Under the pieces are notes generated by a model. That model saw only the letters and a program-made list of their open reading frames with translations. It was not told the origin of the DNA and did not search any database. A stretch of DNA of 64,000 bases, from positions 2,181,501 to 2,245,500 of the forward strand of contig JAWNZC010000229.1 of the NCBI GenBank assembly GCA_035771165.1, read 5' to 3'. Position numbers and translations under genes: made by a program. This document shows positions 20,701-31,889 of this stretch, in pieces. The stretch comes from Paragorgia papillata (Eukaryota > Cnidaria > Anthozoa > Scleralcyonacea > Coralliidae). Each line of letters opens with the position of its first letter. The first letter of the stretch is position 1.

Positions 20701-23700
20701 TACATGGCGGTATCGGCAAACTACCAAAATAAAGCGAAGTAATTTACGAATATGAGACTTTCCTGTAGTTACCAGGTCTAATAAATTTCTGATTCTCGGC
20801 AAGCTTACCTTTTTGTGGCTTTGCTTCGAAGTATTACATTTAGGTGTACTATTCACGCCATATTTCTTGTTTGTTTATGATTGTGAGTTATGCGAATTAG
20901 AATTAGAATAATCAGAACTTCAGGCTGATTAGATAGCATTCTGAATTAGCCAATTCAAATAAAACACAAACGTAAATAGACAGCAGTTTACAGATATCCC
21001 ATCCATCACATTGTGCTTTCAAAAAGCTCTAAATTTTAGTATATAAATCAATAATTACGGCTGCCAACACCCCTCACCTTCAAAGTATACACTATCCGAT
21101 ACGATTTAGCATGGTTGCCTGCTTGTAACAAAAAAATGCCACCCCTCGTGTTGGGCGTCCATTTACTTACTGGCGGTATTAATCGTGCATGTGGTAACTA
21201 TATTTCCTCGGTGTTTTCGAGACACTTTTATCGAGGTTGGCCGGCCGTCTAGTAGGCCTTTATAGGCTTACATAAATTACAATATATATTGAATGCTATT
21301 CTCAAGACACTACAAGAACCAAATACAATTTATTTGTTATCTTTCTGCACATGAATTGCGTTACTATAGTTACCTTCACATAACGTTCCATTTCCAGTAT
21401 ACCCACTGCTACATGTACATATGAAAGATCCATTAGTGTTGCCACAGTAAGCGTGTGGATGGCAGTTATCGGTTTTCAGGGCACATTCATCAATATCTGA
21501 AAAAAATTAGAAATTGATATTTTTGTAGTTGTAATTTAGTACAACCAAGTGTTTAATTTGCGCGATTAGAACTACAGCTCATACCTTGACACAGAGTTCC
21601 ATTTCCAGTATACCCACTGTTACATGTGCATATAAAAGATCCATTAGTGTTGCTACAGTGAGCGTTTGGACGACAGTTATCAACCGTTTTCAAAGTACAT
21701 TCATCAATATCTGCATGGAAAGAGAGTAAAGTCTGTGTAGGAAATCTATTAAGGACTTTAAGGTTACAGAATACCCTAGAAAGTAAAAAATTTCAGAAAA
21801 TGATATTTTTACATATTCGTAAAGCTTTAACTACCAGATCTATCATATGGCAAAAGTTTGATTTAAAAATATTGAAAATTGAATGCGTTATTGAATAAAA
21901 CGTTACCCAAGTCTCTATCCGTTGCGGGAAGTCTGTTATAATTAACAGCGGATTAATGACAGCTCATTAGCATAGAATTCTGTATTAGTCTGTCGACAGA
22001 ACTCGCCTATACAAGCCTTCTCTGCTTTCTCTCCGTTGGAAAGGCCTAATGATAAGTCAAAGCTTTGTAAAAGGAATAAAAGCCCGTTTTGTAAGTCTCG
22101 GAAGAAATCAGTCACCAACAAGAAAGCTGCATTTTCAGAGTAGAAAAAGAAATCTTTATCTTTGAGTGACAAAGGCTCGTACTTCAAGCAGGAAACGCTA
22201 TGGTCAAAGCTTTTCCCAGAGACCCAGAGTGAGACAACTCTTTCTGAGACTTTCTCCTTCATCTTATATTAGAGAGTAGATTCTCTCTGTAATCCATTTT
22301 ACATTTTGAACTCTCAGGAACAGAATTCTTGAGAGTCCTTGTTCTCTTCTGCCTCTTAGCAGATCTTGTGCAATAGCAACTGAGATTTTATCTTTTCTTC
22401 AGCACCTTTGAACAACAGGGTGATCCGCTCGCATAACGACAATGCGAGAGTAACAAGAGTATTGGGCAAGAGTAACAGGTTTATCTTTACAACCGGAGAG
22501 GGCGGAGAATCATCAAGAGCTGTGAAAAACCCCGCGAAATATTCAAAGCCTATTTTCAGGCAGATGAATTTTGGGCCGTCGCATGGACACATTCAAAGAA
22601 CTAAGTTGATCGCGCGTTTTAACCGATCCCTTCCAAACGTGCATGCACACGGCATTGGTGTATGTCTAGGCTACAAACGTAGCTCAAAATTAATTGAATT
22701 ATACGGACCTTTGTTTGTCCATTGTCGTTGATATGACACGGGTCGGGAAAGAATATGCCCTAGCTAATAAACCACTAAAGCAATAAATAAACGCGAACAC
22801 ACTTTTTTAGAACTATCTTTGAGAAGTGTAAATATGACAGTTTGACAGATTTTTAGTAAAACTAGCGATCAACAACGACCGCGTATAGGGAAGGTATCTT
22901 GATTTTATATTTGTAAATATGCCTGGAAAAGTGATTTTTTTTTTCTATTTGATAATACGATGCTGTTCTACATTTATATCTGGCTACATTTGGTGCACAT
23001 TTGAGACAAATTGAGAAAATATTCAGCACGTAATAGCAAATCTCCTTGAATCACATCCTAGGGTATCCTGTAACCTTAAGATGCTACGACGGCAACTTCA
23101 ACGACGGCGTCCTCCAAATAAAATAATTATAATCATTTTAGCAATAGGACGTTTTAAAAGTCATTACACTAACTTCAAATATCAAAATAATAGTCAGTTA
23201 AACGTGACTTTTTTCCATCGACCTAGCATCTTAAGGTCCCTATTATAAACAGATAAGTCGTATTTAAAAATCATTAATAATTTATGAGGAAAACAAATTA
23301 AAGAAAATCAGTACAATGTCTAACAGCACACAACACATCTATTCCATGTTGTTTGCTGGGCTTTACTGTTTATTTTACGAACTGTAAGAATAGATTCTTG
23401 CGTGCATGGTTGTTCTATCGCTACGATTTTAAAGAGGGGGAGAAAGTGATAAAAGAAATAAATGTTTAATCAGATCAATGTTGTAAATCGGATACAAATT
23501 TGTCCAGAGTTACATAAACGTTTAAGTTTGATTAATTTTCTCAGCTTAAACAACTTATATCTTTATGATTGTTCAATGCTAAAACTGGACGTGTGAATTG
23601 CTGGATAAATCGTTTTTGGCTTGCCGTTGTAAATGCCCACACACTCTGGCCGCTTATGTTTATATATTACATAACAGTAAAAATGTAGTAAATATAAGTT

Positions 23701-26700
23701 TAAAGAATAATGATCATTTATCGTGTCAAAGTTGGCGGTAACTTTACGTTCACATAACGTTCCATTTCCAGTATAACCAGTGTTACATGTACATATGAAA
23801 GATCTATTGGTGTTCTTACAATAAGCGCTTGAATCAGTTTTCGAAGCACATTCGTTATAAAATTTTCATAATTAGAATTTTCAAAAATTGTTAATTTGTT
23901 AATAAGAATGGCAATGTTTACCTTCACAGAACGTTCCATCTCCAGTATATCCAGTGTTACATGTACATCTAAAAAACCCATTCGTATTTGCACACAAAGC
24001 ATTTGGATGGCAGTTGTCAATTGTCATGACACATTCATCTACATCTGAAACAAAATATAGAGCTATAATAATTGGATTTTTTTGCAATATATTAATTATC
24101 CTAATGTTTACCTTTACATAGCGTTCCATTTCCAGTGTAGCCAGTGTTACATGTACAAATAAAGGATCCATTAGTGTTAGTACAATAAGCGTTTGAATGA
24201 CAGTTATCGACGGACATGGTACATTCATCCACATCTAAAACAAAATAGAGCAATAAGGATTGCAATATTCGTTTTCCATTTGATGTGTTTTGTAACATAA
24301 TAAAGGTGCTAATGTTTACCTTTACATAACGTTCCATTTCCAGTGTGACCAGTGTTACATGTACAAACAAAGGATCCATTAGTATTGCTACAGTAGGCAT
24401 TTAGATGACAGTTATCAACTGACATGTTGCATTCATCAATATCTGAAATAAAATAGAGCAATAATGATTGCAATATTTGTTTTCCATTTGATGTGTTTTG
24501 TAACATAATAAAGGTGCTAATGTTTACCTTTACATAACGCTCCATTTCCAGTGTAATCAGTGTTACATGTACAAACAAAGGATCCATTAGTGTTGTTACA
24601 GTAAGCATTTTGATGACAGTTGTCAACTGACATGTTGCATTCATCAACATCTTAGAAATAAAATAAAATAAGATGATAATCAAATAAAATTCGATTTAAG
24701 TAGAAAATGCTATATATCATACTAACAAATTGTAAGTTTTAAGTTTTTAAAACAATAACGGAATGATGTTTTAGTGAATGAAAAATTCAAAACATTTTGA
24801 TTCATTATGAAAGTCTTTTAAACAATATATCAAATGTGCTAATGTTTACCTTTACATAACGTTCCATTTCCAGTGTAACCAGTGTTACATGTACAAACAA
24901 AGGATCCATTAGTGTTGTTACAGTAAGCGTTTAAATGGCAGTTATCAATTGCCATGGTGCACTCATCCACATCTGAAATAGAATGGAGATATCATAAATT
25001 ATACAATAAGCTAAATGTTTTGCACTGTTTTCATTGGTCGAGAGCCATGATCTATTACTGGACAGATGCACGGATTTCGTCACCACTTGTTCTGATTGCT
25101 GTGAACCAATGAAAATCGCCACTCCAATGTCACGAACCAATCTTGTTTTGTATAGATCATGGATCACGTCAGATGGCGTGCTTCATCTTTTTCAATGCCC
25201 CGGAAGTTCGGCGGGAAATTCAATAAATCTTATCAAAAGTTGTTTTTTTAAACTTTTTTATTGTATAAAACAAATAGATTCCATTTTCCCGTTGTCTGTT
25301 CACAACGTGGTAAGAACATCAGTGACCCACTCGACTGCGTCTTGTGGGCCACTTTTTTGTTCTTACCAGGTTGTGACGTCATCTGTGCATCTATAACTGA
25401 ACAGACAACGGCAAAATGGAATCTATTTGTTAAGTGCAACTCCCTTTGCAATATATTAAATACACCAACGTTTACCTTTACATATAACTTTTTACATGTA
25501 ACATTTACCATAATAAATGTGTTAATGTTTACGTGCTTTGTCTCTAAAAAGCCCCATTGGGGACGTGGCAATAAAATTTTATATGTATGTATATGTACAT
25601 ATATAAAGGTGAAATCAAGTGAGGACAGCTACTGTAAAATGGAAAACTTTTTATTTGTCTTAACTATCATCATTGAGCAACATCATCATCAGAGAGGACT
25701 CTCTGATGATGTCGTTGAACTACGAAAGCTGGTCTCACTTGATCTTTATATATACAACATGCTACTGAAGGACATGCACTTTGACCAGTTTACCTTTACA
25801 TAGCGTACTATTTCCAGTATAACCATTGTTACATGCACATAGGAAAGATCCATTAGTGTTGCTACAGTGAGCGTTTGGATGACAGTTATCAACTGACATG
25901 GTGCATTCATCAATATCTGAAATAAAATAGAGCAATAATGATTGCAATATTTGTTTTCCATTTGATATGTTTTGTAACATAATAAAAGTGCTAATGTTTA
26001 CCTTTACATAACGTTCCATTTCCAGTGTGACCAGTGTTACATGTACAAACAAAGGATCCATTAGTGTTGTTACAGTAGGCATTTAGATGACAGTTATCAA
26101 CTGACATGTTGCATTCATCAATATCTGAAATAAAATAGAGCAATAATGATTGCAATATTTGTTTTCCATTTGATATGTTTTGTAACATAATAAAAGTGCT
26201 AATGTTTACCTTTACATAACGTTCCATTTCCAGTGTAACCAGTGTTACATGTACAAACAAAGGATCCATTAGTGTTGTTACAGTAAGCATTTAGATGACA
26301 GTTATCAACTGACATGTTGCATTCATCAATATCTTAGAAATCAAACCAAATAAGATGATAATCAAATAAAATTCGATTTAAGTAGAAAATGCTGTCATAT
26401 TAACAAGCTGTAAGTTTTAAGTTTTTAAAACAATAAGGGAATGCTGTTTTAGTGAATGAAAAATTCAAACAATTTTGATTCATTATGAAAGTCTTTTATA
26501 CAATAACGCAACTTCTCATGGCTGGCATTTTCATTCGTTGTTTCCCGTAATCTATAAGATGACAGATGCACAGATTACATTACTAACGTTGGTCCGTAAA
26601 CCAATCACGGATCTCACTACTGCAATGTTATGAACCAATGACGTTGCTTGATCTGTATAGATCATAGATCATGGAACACATCCGCCGACGCGATTCATCC

Positions 26701-29700
26701 TTTTAATGCCCCGAAAACTCCCCATGAAAATTCAGTAAATTTTTGGAAATTTTTTCTTCTTATTTTTGTATAAAACTCGACTTCGTCTCGTAGGACACTT
26801 TTTGTTTACTTTTTGCCACGTTGTGGCGTCATCTGTGTGCATTTATAACTGAATAGATATTATGGTAAAATGTAACTTTTTTTTAAATATCTTTCATGCA
26901 ATGGTTTGACTTTTCTACGGTTATCTTGGCATAACGTTCAATTTCCAGTATATCCACTATGACATTTACATATAAAAGATCCATTACTATTAGAACAGTA
27001 AGCATTTGAGTGGCAGTTATCAGTTGTCAACGCGCATTCGTCAATATCTTAAAAAATAATGGAGTATTTGTGAGTGTTTCAAGATTTATTTATTAACTTG
27101 TTACCGTTCCTGTTACCGTCACTTACTCACTTCATTTAAGTATTATTAAAAATCAACGGTCAACCATTTTTGAATTGATGTACTATATAACTTACTCTAT
27201 GCTGAAAACGTTTCTAAAATTTTCTGGAATATATGCACAAAGCCAAAAAAGCAAGTGGGCCAATTAACTGGTCTTGGCATTAAACCCGTTAGTGCGGGAC
27301 AAATTATACAGATTAATAGGATACGCCATATCAAGTGGAGACTATAATGCATATTCAGTCTAATAATTATATATTATTCTTTACGAAGATATTAATGAAG
27401 GTCTTCAAGATCACCGTGCTGCAAATTAAGCGCGTCTATTTTTTTACTTGGCTGCTTACACGAGTAATTTTACGATTGGATGCCAGTTTTGAAACTGAAA
27501 CTCTTTGTCTTTAGTCATAAGAGAAAGAAAGAAACAACGTTTGCTAAAGACTAAGGCTTTTATCCCTCACAAAAATGTCTATAGGCGCCTATACGCATCC
27601 TATAGAAAACGTTCTAATTGCCTATAGAACCTCTTGGTGCTTTTCAGCAGTCTCAAGATTAACTTTGGGACTCACTAAATCCTAACTTCATAGTTATTAT
27701 TTTAGGCGATTTAAATGCAATTTTTGCTACTCCTACCCCCTGGAGAGTACTAATGTAGGTGGTGATCGTCCTGTTTTTGCAATTCAATAATTTGTTTCAG
27801 ATAATTCGTGAACCCACAAGAGCACAAGAGTAGCATATTTCAGAGATGTATTCAAAAGCTCTTAAGAAACTAAATATTCTTAAATCCGTAAAATTTAAGT
27901 TAAATATAGGGCAACTTTGGCCATTTTTTATAAATGTCTTGCTAGATCTAATTTTGAATATGCCGATGTGATCAGGGATAATTGCTCTGATTTTGATTCT
28001 CAGTTATTGGAGGATATTCAGTACGAAGCAGCAAAAGTGGTCACTAGCGCAATGAAGGGAACTAGTCGTCGTAATCTTCTTTATGAGCTTGCATGGGAGA
28101 ATTTGTTTTCTAGAAGGCGTAGACACAAGTTAAATTTGTTTCATAAAATAATTAATGGTTTAACGCCCTTATTCCTTTCTGATTGATTTATTACCCCCTT
28201 CAGTGTATGTCTACGCGCTCTAGATATCCTTTGAGATCTGGTGATAAATTTTCTCTTATTCCTGCTAGAACATGCAACAGATTTGCTAATTCATTTTATC
28301 AGATTTGCTAATTCATTCTTTCCAAGTACTGTTAGATGTTGGAATACTTTAGACGATGATTTGAGAAATACTAATAGTCCTTTAGTATTCAAATACCATC
28401 TAGGGAAGTCCTTGTTTGACCTTAACTATAATTAATTGTACGATGTTTCTTTTACAAGGTATTCTTCTGTGTTACATACACGTTTAAGGTTACGTGTTCA
28501 TGGACTAAATCATTATTTGAATTCTATTAATTGTACAGATTCTCCCATATGTAGTTGTGGTACTGGTTTCGCATCCAACATCTTTAAAGGTTTAGAAACT
28601 GTTAAACACTTTTTTCTTTTTGTCCCAATTATGCTGCTCTGCGTATCGTGCTCTTCACCTCAGCTGCTCGCCTTCTAGGTAATATTTGGGCTGAGGCTAG
28701 TGAATCTCAACGATCCCAGTGATAATTTAGTCAATCTTCAAATCAAAGCTCAGTTTTTCTCTGCTGTACAAAGTTTTATTATTGATACTTGTAGATTTAA
28801 AAAAATATTTATGTTGCCTAAAGTTTTATTAGTGATATATGGAGATTCATACCCTCAGCCTAAATTATGTTGCATGTTAGTGCTTGTTTGTTTGTTTGCG
28901 TGTTTGTTTGTTTGTTTGTTTGTTTGTTTGTTTGTTTGTTTGTTTGTTTAAAAAAATGGCCAAATTTTACTATGTCTGCGTAAACCCCCTAGACGAGTGC
29001 ATGTGTAATAAAATATGTTAAAAAAACAACGGAGAAAAAACCCTCTTGGTTTGATTGCCTATAGGCTTGCATTCCTATAGGCCGCCTATATAAAGGCCTG
29101 ACCAAACGCTTTCAACATTTCATGCAACATCGTTCAACATTGTTGAACGCATGTTGAACGAAAATTTGAACATGTTCAAATTTCGTTCAACATCATTCAA
29201 CACCATTCAACAACGTTCAACATAATTCAACAGGGTGGCCAAACGCTTTCAACATGTTGAATCACGGTTGAATTCAACAATGTTGAACGGTGATGTTGAA
29301 TGAAATGTTGAAAGCGTTTGGCCAGGCCTTAAGAAACGTTCCAATTACGATTTTTGTTTTGAACAAAGAACGGTAAACATTGCGGCTTTTGATGATGTAT
29401 ACCCACATGCAGGCTATGCTTTTGACGGTTGATTTTAGTTTTGTTAAAATTGATGTGTCTTGACAGGTTGTCAAATTGTTGACATCTGTGGGCGGAAAGC
29501 TATTTTTATAACAAATGTATCGGGTTTGATTGCAAGTTAAATCGAATCTAATATGCCTTGGGCTGCAAACTCTAATGATGTAACCCAAAATTCAGTTCAG
29601 TTTATGCAAAACATGAGTAGCAGTGTTTTACTACACAAGACGATAATCGAGTGTTTTAAACCTGATAAAACACGTACTGACAATGTTTTGAATAGCCGAG

Positions 29701-31851
29701 AAAATCAAAGCTAAAGTTTATGCAAATCAGGAGGATTGTTTATCAGATATAAAACCACAGACATGGTATACTGATTTCCTTTGTGTCTTTTTTTATAAAC
29801 TATTAATGAGTTTTTTAAGATGAATAAAATTGGCTCTGTAAGCATACCGTTACATGTGATGCCATTTCCTGTAAAACCAAAATTACACATGCACGTAAAA
29901 TGTCCCACAGTATTTGAACATTCTGCATTTCGTCCACAGTTATCCAGAGTTAATGCACATTCGTCGATATCTAAATAAAACGAAAATAACTCAAAAATTC
30001 CAAATTTTCTTTTTGACTAAATAAAGATATTTTAATTTGCTGAGAGCAGAGCAGAAAATAGGAAATGCAGTGCAACTTTTTGGAGCCAATGAACCAATCA
30101 AAAACAATAAAAACTAAAAAGAGCCAATCTTCTACTGCGGATTTTGTGGGATGGTATTTCCCAACTTTGTACCCAGGTTCTTCATGCACAAAATACACAA
30201 AGATGGCGGACAAGATTTGGCCTGGTGGAGAAATTCAAAATTGAAGCTAATTATATTCTTTAATATTGTCAAGTAAAGTACCTGGACGAAGACCAGAAAA
30301 TTTTCAGTGCTTTGAGTAAACTTTTTCAAGTATAGTAGGGAAAGAAGCGAAGCGTTTTTAAACAACCACGCATACGAGGAGTGGACGGGTCAAAAGAACA
30401 CTGTGATTTACGTACAGTTGGGTTGAACATTTTTTCATGTATATATATTATTAATAAATAATAGCATGGTTTTTCGTACAAATTGGAAAAACATGCACTC
30501 GCGATTGTCTTTGAAAAGCTCACTCGTGCATGTTTTTCAAATCGCCCTCGAAACCATGCTATTACCTATAGTACATATAACATATCATTTTCCAAACAGG
30601 TATTAAACACGCAATAACAGTTACTAGAGCATACCTCTAATTCCAAATGTTACTGTATTTATTGCGTCATATCTTCAGACAGTGGTATTTATGATAGGTA
30701 TGACGTCATTTCTACAGATAATAGTCTGTTCATTCTGCACGCGCCAAAAACAAACATGGCCGTGGCAGAACTTCGAAACAAAAACCGTCTTTAAAAGAAA
30801 CTTTAAAAGTGAATTTTATCGCTACTTTGGTTCGTATTTATCACGCTTTCACTTTTCTTTTAGTATTGAAACGTTGTTGGCATTGTAAAACTTTAATTTT
30901 CCGCTTTTCCAACTGTCGTTTTGTTGTCAGTTACGAACGAACTAGTTGTTGTAGCCAAAAACAATTAACGGACGCGAGTATCGCATATAATATCAAGAAT
31001 TATCATTGGTCTCGGCTTTTCTGTCCTTTTCAGCCTTCGGCTTTGGCATATAATATAAACCTCGGGCTTGATAATTTTTTATATCATGCTCAACCGATCG
31101 TTCAATTGTTTAATAATTGAAAGTTAATTGAAAGTTAATATTATTAACTATCAAATAAACAAACAGATCGACAAGGTAACAAACCGACAGACAGATAAAT
31201 AAATAAATAAATAAATAAATATATATATATATATATATAATAGTTAAAGTAGTCGTTTACAATAGACCACAGAGTGCTCGATACCTTTGAAGGTAGAGCA
31301 AGATAGATTTTATTTAATAAAATGAACGTTGCTACTCGGAATTTCACGCGTTAAGCGATCATCAGGCAACTGAAAAAGTTTCACTTTAGTTTCTGTTTAT
31401 ATTGCGTGGCACGCAATGAGATCGCGGCACACGTGACATCACCGCACGCGCTAAATTGCCTGGGATAAGTTGGAGAGATTGTTCCCGGATGTGCATCGCT
31501 GTTCCTGGGTTCCTAGCATAAAATTTATTTTCATGCCGGCACTTTGAAATTAGCTCCGATCGTTTGTTGAGCAAGTTCGCCTTGTTAGCTTTTAGAATAA
31601 GCAGCTTTTCTTCCAGGCACAGATTACAGCGGCTTGCTCCACTTGTGTAAGGGGCGGCGCGTTTTAAAATAGACCAATTTACATTGAACGGTTTCCCTTT
31701 TGACTTTAAGTCCCAAACGTACTTCGATAGTTCAGTTTCGTTCTTGTATTTCTGGTCATGGAAAGATTTCTGGTGGTTGTTGAAGCGTTGCTTGAAGTTG
31801 TTGGCTGTACGTCATTCTTATATATTGTTTTGTTGTGTCTGTTTCGTCGGT

Positions 31852-31889
<38 letters not shown>

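Noticed and set aside
22408..22731. 107-codon plus-strand frame inside a receptor intron
   Set aside because: Unrecognised, inside a probable TIR element, and overlapped by an equally long frame on the other strand.
25248..25803. Overlapping 100-180-codon frames on both strands
   Set aside because: They arise from an inverted repeat (GTTGTCTGTTCA and its complement near 25292 and 25400) and intron sequence; no domain is seen.
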